This document shows, piece after piece, positions 46,911-54,800 of a stretch of DNA of 64,000 nt. Numbering within the stretch: position 1 is the stretch's first letter; each line of letters opens with the position of its first letter. This stretch comes from an uncultured Spirochaetia bacterium. GTDB taxonomy: Bacteria; Spirochaetota; Spirochaetia; SZUA-6; Bin103. The position numbers and the translations under genes were made by a program. The notes beneath the pieces were generated by a model that was given only the letters and a program-made list of their open reading frames with translations, had not been told where the DNA came from and did no database searches. The stretch is taken from NCBI GenBank assembly GCA_958296075.1, contig CATQHW010000002.1, positions 682,001-746,000 of the forward strand. The letters run 5' to 3'.

Positions 46911-47819
46911 TCAGCCTCTGCCCTTCCAGGGGATCAGCCAGGATTCGAGGGCGCGCATCAGCATCTCGATGGCGAAGCCGATGGCGCCGATCAGGATGAT
47001 GCCGATCACCACCACTTCGGTCTGCAGGAAGTTCTTCGCGATCATCATCATCGAGCCGACGCCCCGGTCCGCGGCGACCAGCTCGGCGGCGACCAGCGTC
47101 CCCCAGCAGACTCCCATCGAGGTGCGCAGGCCGGTGAAGATCTCCGGCAGCGCGTTGGGCAGGATCACGTAGCGCAGCACCTGCGCCTTGGAGGCGCCCA
47201 GCGAGTACGCGGCATGCACCTTGGAGATGCGCACCGAACCGACGCCGGCGCGCGCCGCGATCAGCATGATGAACAGCGCCGCCAGGAACAGCAGGAAGAT
47301 CTTGGCCGCTTCGTCGATCCCCAGCCAGAGAATCACCAGCGGGATCAGCGCCAGCGGCGGAATCGGGCGCACGAACTCCACGATCGGGTCCAGGATGCCG
47401 CGCGCCACGGAGTTCAGGCCCATGGCGAAGCCGAGCGGAATGCCCAACAGCGCTCCGAACAGCACGCCCAGCAGCACCCGCCTGACCGAGGTCCAGACGT
47501 GCGTCCACAGTGATACGTTGCGGTAGCCCTCGGTAACCAGGCTGACGAACCGATCGATCACGCCGGGTTTGGCGCGGTCGGGGTCCTCCCACGGAAACAG
47601 GCGGCCGTCAAGCGCCGGCCAGAACAGCGGATCGAGGTACGCTCCGGCGGTCGCCGCGGCCCAGGCGATCAGCAGCGCGATCACCGTCAGAATCGACCAC
47701 AGCCGGCCGGAGTTCACCGCCGAGGCGTCGCCGAACCGCACCCGCTTCTGCCGCGTCAGCGGGTTGTCGGCGACGCCCAGCCACGCGGCCAGTCGCGAAG
47801 GCTGCCTGCGTTTCTTCAT
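46911..47819 (-). CDS. ABC transporter permease, TauC/SsuC type
   Basis: 302 aa from the ATG at 47819, which overlaps the ATPase gene stop by 4 bases. Around six membrane helices (LWSILTVIALLIAWAAATAG; VLLGVLFGALLGIPLGFAMG; LALIPLVILWLGI; IFLLFLAALFIMLIAA; VVVIGIILIGAIGFAIEML). The cytoplasmic EAA coupling loop is AAYSLGASKAQVLRYVILPNALPEIFTGLR. Inner-membrane component of a taurine/nitrate/sulfonate/bicarbonate-type importer; the substrate is not certain. Confidence 0.93.
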   Translation of the reverse strand: MKKRRQPSRLAAWLGVADNPLTRQKRVRFGDASAVNSGRLWSILTVIALLIAWAAATAGAYLDPLFWPALDGRLFPWEDPDRAKPGVIDRFVSLVTEGYRNVSLWTHVWTSVRRVLLGVLFGALLGIPLGFAMGLNSVARGILDPIVEFVRPIPPLALIPLVILWLGIDEAAKIFLLFLAALFIMLIAARAGVGSVRISKVHAAYSLGASKAQVLRYVILPNALPEIFTGLRTSMGVCWGTLVAAELVAADRGVGSMMMIAKNFLQTEVVVIGIILIGAIGFAIEMLMRALESWLIPWKGRG

Positions 47820-48628
47820 GCGTGTCCGCCACCGCCCATGATCTCCTCCTCCATATCCCAGATCATGGACAGTATCTGCTCGCGCGCAGCCACGAAGTCG
47901 GGCTGCGCCTTGATCTCGCGCGCGTTGCCCGCCACGCCCTGCGTCGCGAACGGCAGGCGGTACTCCTGGTGGATGCGGCCCGGGCGCGGCGCCATCACCA
48001 TCACCCGTTCGCCGAGGAACAGGGCTTCCTCCACCGAGTGGGTGATCAGCATGATCGTCTTGCCGGTCTCCCGCCACAGCCGCAGCACCAGCCCCTGCAT
48101 CTTCTCACGCGTGAGCGCGTCCAGCGCGCCGAGCGGTTCATCCATCAGGATCACGTCCGGATCGTTCGCCAGGCAGCGCGCCAGCGCCACCCGCTGCTGC
48201 ATGCCGCCGGAGAGCTGATAGACCGGCTTGTCGGCGAACTCCCGCAGCGCCATGGAGTCGAGGAGGCGCCCGACCGTCTCTTCGATCCCGGCGCGGCCGG
48301 CGCCGGCCATGCGCGGCCCGAAGCCCACGTTCTGCGCCACGGTCATCCACTCGAACAGCGCCCCCTGCTGAAACACCATGCCGCGCTCCCTGTGCGGCCC
48401 GGTGATCGGGTTGCCGTTGAGCAGCGCCCGGCCGGCGGTCGGCGCCAGGAACCCGGCGGCGATGTTCAGCAGCGTGGTCTTGCCGCACCCGGAGGGGCCG
48501 AGCACCGCCAGCAATTCGTTCGGCGCCAAGTGCAGCGAGATGTCCTGGAGCGCCTCCACCTGGCCGCCGTGCGGCAGGGTGAAAATCATCGACACGCGGT
48601 CGAGGCGGAGTCCGCGCGCCGGGTTCAC
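47816..48628 (-). CDS. ABC transporter ATP-binding protein, TauB/SsuB type
   Basis: 270 aa from a GTG at 48628 overlapping the binding-protein stop (GTGA). Walker A GPSGCGKTT, Q-loop VFQQGALFEW, signature LSGGMQQRVALARCL, Walker B VILMDEPLGALD and H-loop LITHSVEEALFLG, all intact. It energises the adjacent TauC-like permease. The C-terminal tail (IWDMEEEIMGGGGHA) is short and has no extra domain. Confidence 0.94.
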   Translation of the reverse strand: MNPARGLRLDRVSMIFTLPHGGQVEALQDISLHLAPNELLAVLGPSGCGKTTLLNIAAGFLAPTAGRALLNGNPITGPHRERGMVFQQGALFEWMTVAQNVGFGPRMAGAGRAGIEETVGRLLDSMALREFADKPVYQLSGGMQQRVALARCLANDPDVILMDEPLGALDALTREKMQGLVLRLWRETGKTIMLITHSVEEALFLGERVMVMAPRPGRIHQEYRLPFATQGVAGNAREIKAQPDFVAAREQILSMIWDMEEEIMGGGGHA

Positions 48629-49605
48629 AGAAAGCTGGGGTCTATCGCGAAGTCGTAGCTCTTGAGCGCCCGCTCCAGTTGCCCGTGCTCGGCGAAGAAC
48701 TCCGCCACTTCCCGGATGAGGATCCGCACCACGCCGCCCATCCAGGCCGCGGACTTCTGCTCCTCCGCCGAGGGAAACGTGGAGTCGGCCAGAAACGCCT
48801 GCGCCGCTTCCAGCTCCATGCCGGCAGCGCGGGCCATGATCCGTTCGAGAGCCTCCCGATCCTCCGCCGCGGCGTAGGCGGCGTTCGCCTGTTCGGTGAC
48901 CTCCATGAACTTACGCACCAGGTCGGGATGCCGTTCGGCAAAGCGCTCGGTCACCGAGACGACGTCGAAGACGTAGATGCCGATCGCCTCCTGCTCGGCG
49001 GCGGTCATCAGCACCGAGCCGTACTCCTTCATGCGCCGCACCGGCCCGCCGAAGCCGCACGCCATGGTGACGTCGCCGCGCGCCAGGGCGACGGCGCCGT
49101 CGGCGCTGTTCATCTGCACCAGGTTGACCCGAGAGGCGTCGACGCCGAGGTGATCGAGCATGCGCAGCAGCTTGTAATGGGTGACGTTGCCGATCGGCGT
49201 GGCGACCCGCTTGCCTTCGAGCTCGCGGGCGTTGGCCTGGGTGATGCCGGCGCCGTCGCGCACCACGCAGTTGTCGGACTCGCCATAAGTCACCGCGACG
49301 CTGACCATCCTGAGCGGCAGGCCGTTGGATACCGCCACCACCCAGGGGACCAGCCCCTGCGAGTAGGCGATGTCGACGTCGCCGGAGGCCATCGCCAAGC
49401 TCATCTCGTTGCCGTTGCCGAACGCGCGCCACTCGACTTCGACGCCGAGCGCCTGGTCATAGGTCTGCTGTACCTGCGCGACCAGGTTGGGGGTCGGCCA
49501 CTCCAGGAAGTAGGCGACGGTGACCTTGGCCTGCGCGGCCAGTGGCGCCGCTGTCAGGGTAGCCAGGGCGATGGCGGCCAGCGCCATGACTGATTTGCGA
49601 TTCAC
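48625..49605 (-). CDS. Periplasmic substrate-binding protein, TauA/SsuA type
   Basis: 326 aa from a GTG at 49605, downstream of an AGGAGG site. Signal peptide ALAAIALATLTAAPLAAQA. Mature part follows the taurine/sulfonate-binding fold: VEVEWRAFGNGNEMSLAMASGDVDIAY, ELEGKRVATPIGNVTHYKLL and ADGAVALARGDVTMACG. It is first of three genes (SBP, ATPase, permease) joined by 4-base overlaps. Taurine, other sulfonates or a similar small anion is the likely ligand; no catabolic gene nearby settles it. Confidence 0.92.
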   Translation of the reverse strand: MNRKSVMALAAIALATLTAAPLAAQAKVTVAYFLEWPTPNLVAQVQQTYDQALGVEVEWRAFGNGNEMSLAMASGDVDIAYSQGLVPWVVAVSNGLPLRMVSVAVTYGESDNCVVRDGAGITQANARELEGKRVATPIGNVTHYKLLRMLDHLGVDASRVNLVQMNSADGAVALARGDVTMACGFGGPVRRMKEYGSVLMTAAEQEAIGIYVFDVVSVTERFAERHPDLVRKFMEVTEQANAAYAAAEDREALERIMARAAGMELEAAQAFLADSTFPSAEEQKSAAWMGGVVRILIREVAEFFAEHGQLERALKSYDFAIDPSFL

Positions 49606-49776
49606 GTGAAGCAGCCCTCCTGACGGCCCGATAAGACCGTACACAAAGTGTCCCGCAGGAGCCCCATCCTGTCCAGCACCGGGGACCGTTCGCCGCACGC
49701 TCCCGTGCGACGCCGTAAACGGCCGCCTGCCGATCGAGTGGGCGCCGCGCGGCGCACGGGGTAGAGTCAGGTAACG

Positions 49777-51366
49777 ATGCGCTACTTCAACACGGCCGGC
49801 CCGGTGGACGCGGTGGATCATTACGGTATCCCGCCGCTGCAACGGCTGGACCTGGCCGAGGTGTTGGCGCTGATCCGGCAAAAGAAGTACTTCGTGCTGC
49901 ACGCGCCGCGGCAGAGCGGCAAGACCTCCGCGCTGCTGGCGCTCCGCGACCTGTTGAACAGCGGCGCCGAGGGCGATTTTCGCGGCGTGTACTTCAACGT
50001 CGAAGGCGCCCACGCGATGCGGGACGACGTCGATCGGGCGATGCGGACCGTGCTGGACGAAATGGCCGGTTGGGCGGAGTCGACGCTGGGCGACGGGTTC
50101 CCGGATGAAGTGTGGCCGGCCATTCTGGCGCGGTCCGGTTCCGGCAGCGCATTGCGGAGGGTGTTGACGCGCTGGGCGGCTGCCGACGTAAAGCCGCTGG
50201 TGCTGTTGATCGACGAGATCGACGCGCTGGTAGGGGACTCGCTGCTGGCGGTGCTGCGCCAGTTGCGCGCCGGCTACGTGCTGCGTCCGCAGCAGTTTCC
50301 GCAGAGCGTGATCCTGTGCGGGGTGCGCGACGTGCGCGACTACCGCATCCGCTCCCGCTCCGAAAACCAGGTGGTCACCGGCGGCAGCGCCTTCAACATC
50401 AAGGCCGAATCGTTGCGGCTGGGTGACTTTTCGGAGCGGGAAGTGAGCGCGTTGCTCGGCCAGCACACCGCGGATACCGGGCAGGCGTTCACGCCGGAGG
50501 CGTTGGCTACGGTATGGGAGCAGACGCGCGGGCAGCCGTGGCTGGTGAACGCGCTTGCGTACGAGGCGTGCTTCCGCAGCAAGGCGGGGCGCGACCGCAG
50601 CCGGCCGATCACGGCCGCCGACATCCTCTCGGCGCGGGAGAAACTGATCCTGCGCCGGGAGACTCACCTGGACCAGTTGGCGGACAAACTGCAGGAAGAG
50701 CGGGTGCGACGGGTGGTGGAACCGCTGCTGAGCGGCGGCAGCGGCCGGGCGCGCGCGCACGATCTGGAGTACGTGCGCGATCTGGGGCTGGTGGCGCCCG
50801 ATCCGCCGGTGCGCCTGGCCAATCCGATCTACGCCGAAGTGGTGCCGCGGGAGTTGACCTGGATCACCCAGGAGGAGTTGGCGGAGGAAACGGCGTGGTA
50901 CGTGGGTGCCGCCGGCGACCTGCAGGTGAACGAGCTGATGGTGAAGTTCCAGCAGTTCTTCCGCGAGCACTCGGAGCACTGGCGGCAGCGGTTCCAGTAC
51001 CAGGAGGCTTGGCCGCAGCTTCTGCTGCAGGCGTTCCTGCAGCGGATCGTGAACGGCGGTGGGCGGATCGACCGGGAGTATGGGCTGGGCCGCGGGCGCA
51101 CCGACCTGCTGCTCGAGTGGCCGCAGGGGGGAGCGGACGGCGGCGCAGCGCGCTACGTGGTGGAATGCAAGGTGCGGCGCGGGGACCTGGAGCGAACCAT
51201 CGCCGAGGGCGTGGAGCAGACCGCCGGCTACCTGGACCGCTGCGGGGCGGAGGCAGGACACTTGGTGATCTTCGACCGCGGCGCAGGCAGGAGTTGGGAC
51301 GAAAAGGTGTTCCACGACTACCGGCAGGCGGGCGGCGGCGTCAGGATCGAGATCTGGGGTATGTGA
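49777..51366 (+). CDS. AAA-like ATPase with C-terminal PD-(D/E)XK nuclease-fold domain
   Basis: 529 aa. N-terminal RYFNTAGPVDAVDHYGIPPLQRLD segment typical of this group, Walker A APRQSGKT (43-50), Walker B LLIDEID (about 143-149), then helical lid. The C-terminal part has DLLLEW followed by RYVVECKVRRGD and a distal GYLDRCGAEAGHLVIFD, the PDDEXK_9-like fold with its D and E-x-K residues. Function of the family is unknown; it may be a defence or mobile-element-linked ATPase. It is the last gene before the repeat-flanked three-gene cassette and converges on it. Confidence 0.85.
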   Translation: MRYFNTAGPVDAVDHYGIPPLQRLDLAEVLALIRQKKYFVLHAPRQSGKTSALLALRDLLNSGAEGDFRGVYFNVEGAHAMRDDVDRAMRTVLDEMAGWAESTLGDGFPDEVWPAILARSGSGSALRRVLTRWAAADVKPLVLLIDEIDALVGDSLLAVLRQLRAGYVLRPQQFPQSVILCGVRDVRDYRIRSRSENQVVTGGSAFNIKAESLRLGDFSEREVSALLGQHTADTGQAFTPEALATVWEQTRGQPWLVNALAYEACFRSKAGRDRSRPITAADILSAREKLILRRETHLDQLADKLQEERVRRVVEPLLSGGSGRARAHDLEYVRDLGLVAPDPPVRLANPIYAEVVPRELTWITQEELAEETAWYVGAAGDLQVNELMVKFQQFFREHSEHWRQRFQYQEAWPQLLLQAFLQRIVNGGGRIDREYGLGRGRTDLLLEWPQGGADGGAARYVVECKVRRGDLERTIAEGVEQTAGYLDRCGAEAGHLVIFDRGAGRSWDEKVFHDYRQAGGGVRIEIWGM

Positions 51367-51694
51367 AGCTCGGAATCTCGCGCGCGTCGCGGCCCGACGG
51401 GCGCGGCTGCTCGCCGTGCCGGAGCGCCTCAATGCCGGCGGACCGTCTACCGGAACGGGAGACGGAATAGCGGCTGGCCGTGGTCAACCTGAGTCTTCTT
51501 CCAGCTCGCCGCCGTCGGTGAGCGTCTGCCAGAACACCATGTCGGCTAATCTGCCGTCTCGGCGCGGCGCCGTCAATCCGGCGTCGGCAACTCGATTGCG
51601 GGGCTGCTGGCGGCCAGCGCGAACCACCGGGTCACCCTGCATCGAATCGGTGTTTCCGCAGCATGGTTGCGGGAATGAGGACTTGGCCACCGTC
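51367..51694. other. Intergenic with left 44-bp repeat and an 18-codon leaderless mini-ORF
   Basis: Between two convergent genes. It holds the left copy of the promoter-like repeat (51543-51586, minus strand), and 3-6 bases beyond it an ATG at 51540 opening only 18 codons (MVFWQTLTDGGELEEDSG), stop at 51484. This may be the stump of a deleted fourth gene of the cassette or a leader peptide. Nothing else is recognised. Confidence 0.5.
51543..51586 (-). repeat. Left copy of 44-bp promoter-like direct repeat
   Basis: Matches 54757-54800 at 42 of 44 positions, same orientation. On the minus strand it reads TTGACG, a 17-base spacer and CAGATT, followed 7 bases later by an ATG (51540). Confidence 0.85.
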
Positions 51695-52975
51695 TCAGTC
51701 GAGCGGGCGCAGCTCCTCCAGGGCGGCCGGTTCTTCCTCGCCGGTTTCGACCGCCAAGTCGGGGTCCTCGGTGTATGAAGACTGGTACTCTTCGCTCTCC
51801 AGATCGGGCTTGGCATCGGGATACAGACGCTGCAGGTCCCAGGTGGTGATCGCCGCGCGGACCTTGTAGCGCATCCGCTTCTGGAAGCCGGCGGCGTCTG
51901 ACGGGGTCGGGGCGGCGGGCGGCGCCGGCCAGTCGTACGCCGTGCCGTAGATGCGCCGGATCATCTCCACGGCGGCCTCCACCTCCTCCGACCTCACTTC
52001 GTGGAGCCCCGTGCGGCGCGAGTCGAGCCACTCCATGCCCACCTCCGCCGACTGCAAGGTGTCAAGTTCGCCGCGCCGGCTCAATCGTTCCGGCACGTTC
52101 GTCCGGTCTTTCTTCTGGTCCAGGATCGCCTCGGCGAAGTCTTCCGTGATCGCCGCCACGACCACCAGTCCGGGATAATCGTCCCGCGTCTCTCCCATCC
52201 AGCGCGCCAGCTCGGCGTAGGAACGGGCGCGCTGCAGCACGCTGTAGCTGCCGATCAGTTCCAGCTCGTCGATCAGCACCACCCAGCCCCGGTAGCCGGC
52301 CGCCTTGATCATCTTCAGGACGAAGCGCATGCGCTGCGGCGGCAATTCCTTCAGCTTCGGCGCCCGGAAAGTATACGATTTCTGTTGCTCTATCCGGCGC
52401 AGCCCCCTCTTCACGTCGCCGACCGCCATCTTGTCCCCCGACCAGAACCAGCGGATGGCGCTGAGCGTTTCCTGTTCCCCCAAGCGTTCGTGCACCATCA
52501 GCGTGGCCGGAAAGATGCGGTGCAGGCCGTTGCCTTCGTCGTTCGCCCACCTGAAGAAGCGCGCGTACCGGTCGGAGTTCGGTCTCAACCCGTGGCCGAT
52601 CTCGTCGACCATCAGACCGACCTTGCCGGGGACCGTGCCGTGATCCACGGCCGACCGGAACATCTTGGCCAAGTCGTAGAACGGAGTTTCCTTGCTGACC
52701 GCCACGCGGCTGCAGACGAATTTCCGCTCCAGGGCCAAGTGCTCGAAGTGCTCCAGCAGGTGCGACTTGCCGGTGCCGAAGTCGCCCGATATCAGCAGCC
52801 CGAGCCTGTCCGCCGCAGCGCTCTGGTCCTCCGTCTGATCAAGGAGCGTCCGGAACTCCCGTTCGGCGTGCGGCTGCGTGCTGCCCAGGATGCGCACCGC
52901 CTCCCGGTTGGGTACTCCGTTGCGCAGCGCCTCTATCGCCCGGCGGCAGGAAAGTCGGTCCAGGTTCTCCGTCAT
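51695..52975 (-). CDS. BREX-type (DUF2791/BrxD-like) P-loop ATPase, active-site intact
   Basis: 426 aa, third gene of the cassette, with AAGGA before the ATG at 52975. Walker A GDFGTGKS (64-71), Walker B VVLIDE (232-237), the VAVSKETPFYDLAKMFRSAV segment after the P-loop, and ARSYAELARWMGE then LVVVAAITEDFAEAIL, which match the BREX-system ATP-binding domain (DUF2791) that includes BrxD. An acidic C-terminal tail follows. BrxD-type proteins normally act with a helicase or other BREX parts; no helicase, PglZ or PglX is in the window. It probably pairs with the upstream paralogue. Confidence 0.8.
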   Translation of the reverse strand: MTENLDRLSCRRAIEALRNGVPNREAVRILGSTQPHAEREFRTLLDQTEDQSAAADRLGLLISGDFGTGKSHLLEHFEHLALERKFVCSRVAVSKETPFYDLAKMFRSAVDHGTVPGKVGLMVDEIGHGLRPNSDRYARFFRWANDEGNGLHRIFPATLMVHERLGEQETLSAIRWFWSGDKMAVGDVKRGLRRIEQQKSYTFRAPKLKELPPQRMRFVLKMIKAAGYRGWVVLIDELELIGSYSVLQRARSYAELARWMGETRDDYPGLVVVAAITEDFAEAILDQKKDRTNVPERLSRRGELDTLQSAEVGMEWLDSRRTGLHEVRSEEVEAAVEMIRRIYGTAYDWPAPPAAPTPSDAAGFQKRMRYKVRAAITTWDLQRLYPDAKPDLESEEYQSSYTEDPDLAVETGEEEPAALEELRPLD

Positions 52976-53007
52976 CGCGCTCGTCCTTTTATCGGCCGGC
53001 CGCTACG

Positions 53008-53958
53008 TCAGCCGGCAAGCCGGCACAGCGCCGCAGCCGGATTCTGCATCGTCCGGTCGCGGACGTCATCGATGATCCTGGTCTGCAGGGCCGGATAGAT
53101 GCCGACGCCGCGCGACTGCCGGTCGGCCTCCTGGTCCAGGAAGGCGCTGCCGGAACAGGTGACCATCAACGTCGCCGTCAATCGATCCGCGCCGTCGATG
53201 AACTCCCTGAGCAACTCGTAGTGGTCGATGGTCATCGCTTTCGTGTAGCGCCGTGACCCATCATCGGGCCGAAGGCGTTCGGTCACCCGTTCGTTGTCCA
53301 GCAGCACCATCGTCCCGGTGTACCCGGCGCTGCGGAACCAGTAGAAGGCCGAGCGCAGCAGGTGGCGGGCCGTGGCCCGGTTGACGGGAGTGAAGATGGA
53401 ATACTGCTTGACGTTGGACATGCGGGTGTTCCGGCCGGTAAGCCAGTCGATGATCGCCTGGCCCTGAAATGGTTGCTCGGGCGACCGTTCGAGCACGCAC
53501 AGGTGGGACATGGCGACCCGGAAGTCCTTGGACATGTTCCGGTCGAAGTACACGCCGCGTTGCAGCGGCGGAGTCAGGTGCTGGAACAGAAACACCTCGT
53601 TGATCCCCGCGCGGTCGGCGATCCTCCGGAACACGCCTTCCTGCGCGGCGTCGACGCCGTCGGTACGAAATCCTTCGGCCTGCGCCAGCCTGACGATGAA
53701 CCGGCGGGCGACGCAGCGCCAGTCGACCTGGGCGGCCAGGGCGAAGAAGAGGTCCTGCGGCATGTGGAACCGGTGTTTGGCGGCGTCGGCGGTCAGGACC
53801 AGGTAGCCACGCTCCTCGCCGGTGCGAACGAGCTGCCGGATCAGGTCCTCGCGGCACTGCGCATCGGCTACGACGAATTTGACGGCCGATCCGCCGTCCG
53901 CGATGAACGTGGCCAAGTACTCCCGATCGAGGTGTTTGAGCCACTCGGCGGCGTGCAT
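53008..53958 (-). CDS. BREX-type (DUF2791-like) paralogue with degenerate Walker motifs
   Basis: 316 aa from the ATG at 53958 (TTG at 53961 also possible), joined to the upstream gene through a TGATG junction. It follows the same family layout as the next gene: EYLATFIADGGSAVKFVV near the N-terminus, SAGYTGTMVLLDNERVTERL in the Walker B region, then TKAMTIDHYELLREFIDGAD and ATLMVTCSGSAFLD. But the P-loop is gone: where the family has GxxGxGKS the sequence reads ADAQCRED (about 30-37), and Walker B ends DNE rather than DE. I infer a non-hydrolysing partner that forms a hetero-oligomer with the active ATPase. Confidence 0.7.
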   Translation of the reverse strand: MHAAEWLKHLDREYLATFIADGGSAVKFVVADAQCREDLIRQLVRTGEERGYLVLTADAAKHRFHMPQDLFFALAAQVDWRCVARRFIVRLAQAEGFRTDGVDAAQEGVFRRIADRAGINEVFLFQHLTPPLQRGVYFDRNMSKDFRVAMSHLCVLERSPEQPFQGQAIIDWLTGRNTRMSNVKQYSIFTPVNRATARHLLRSAFYWFRSAGYTGTMVLLDNERVTERLRPDDGSRRYTKAMTIDHYELLREFIDGADRLTATLMVTCSGSAFLDQEADRQSRGVGIYPALQTRIIDDVRDRTMQNPAAALCRLAG

Positions 53959-54752
53959 CAACTCAACTGCGTAAACTGGATTCTGGAGTACGTGATCAGG
54001 TTGCCGGCCCGATCGGCGAACGAGAACACCTCCTTGCCGGAGCGCGCGGCGGTCGAGTGGGGGAAGCTCACCCGCCCGTCGCCGGACCGGGTGGTGTCGA
54101 CGTCCGAGCTGTCGAGCAGATAGAGGTCGCGCGCGAAGTCGGTCCTGGAGTACTGCCGGCCGCTCCCCGGCAAAGTGGTAAGGAGGTCGTAGACCTTCGC
54201 CAGGGCGACCACCTGCCCGCTTTGGATCAAGGAGTTCGCCGGTGGCGGGGCCAGGATGCGGTACGCCTTGTACAGCGCCTCAAGGAAGCGCTGCGGATTG
54301 CCGCGGGGATCGACCCGCTGGATCTTCAGCAGGTCGGCGGCAAGCTTCGAGGGGCGGATGGCGGTCCGCTTCCGGCCGTCGATCGTCACGGCGCGGTCGG
54401 CCGGGTTGACCCGGATGATCGACGGCGAGCAGACCAGCGTCTCGTCACGGGGCGTGACGTTCAGGCCGATCCGGCCCGCTTCGCCGCACAGTTCGGCGCC
54501 GAACCGCTGCTCCAGATAGGCGTGTTCGGACTCGGCGGCGAACGGCCAACTCGCGGCGGCCCGTTCGACGTGCTCAGTGACCGAGGAGAGCAGGTCGGTG
54601 AGCCGTCTGCTCTGGCGCCAGACATGACCGATGTTTCCGTCCTGAGCGGCCTTGAGGAGTTGCTTCGCCGCCTTTGCCAACGCCGCCGCCTCCGTTGCCG
54701 TGCGGCCGGCTGCCGTCTCCACGGCGCCGAACCCCGCCTCGAAGGTACCCAT
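53958..54752 (-). CDS. Unknown first protein of the three-gene ATPase cassette (264 aa)
   Basis: No family recognised. The N-terminal ~90 residues are helical and alanine-rich (AAALAKAAKQLLKAAQDG; RRLTDLLSSVTEHVERA). The middle looks beta-rich with SIIRVNPADRAVTIDGRKR, then IRPSKLAADLLKIQR, and the C-terminus has YSRTDFARDLYLLDSSDVDTT and FSFADRAGNLITYSRIQF. No transmembrane helix or nuclease motif is seen. Its ATG lies 9 bases after the -10 of the promoter-like repeat and has no ribosome-binding site, so it is probably translated from a leaderless mRNA. Its stop overlaps the next start, so it is made with the two ATPase-like proteins. DNA-binding or sensor roles are guesses. Confidence 0.65.
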   Translation of the reverse strand: MGTFEAGFGAVETAAGRTATEAAALAKAAKQLLKAAQDGNIGHVWRQSRRLTDLLSSVTEHVERAAASWPFAAESEHAYLEQRFGAELCGEAGRIGLNVTPRDETLVCSPSIIRVNPADRAVTIDGRKRTAIRPSKLAADLLKIQRVDPRGNPQRFLEALYKAYRILAPPPANSLIQSGQVVALAKVYDLLTTLPGSGRQYSRTDFARDLYLLDSSDVDTTRSGDGRVSFPHSTAARSGKEVFSFADRAGNLITYSRIQFTQLS

Positions 54753-54756
54753 GCCG

Positions 54757-54800
54757 CGGCTAATCTACCGTCTCGGCGTGGCGCCGTCAATCCGGCGTCG
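54757..54800 (-). promoter_or_regulatory. Right copy of 44-bp repeat; promoter of the ATPase cassette
   Basis: Minus strand: -35 TTGACG (54785-54790), 17-base spacer, -10 TAGATT (54762-54767), then 9 bases to the ATG at 54752. The repeat also contains the last codons and stop of the upstream SAF-domain gene. Confidence 0.55.
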
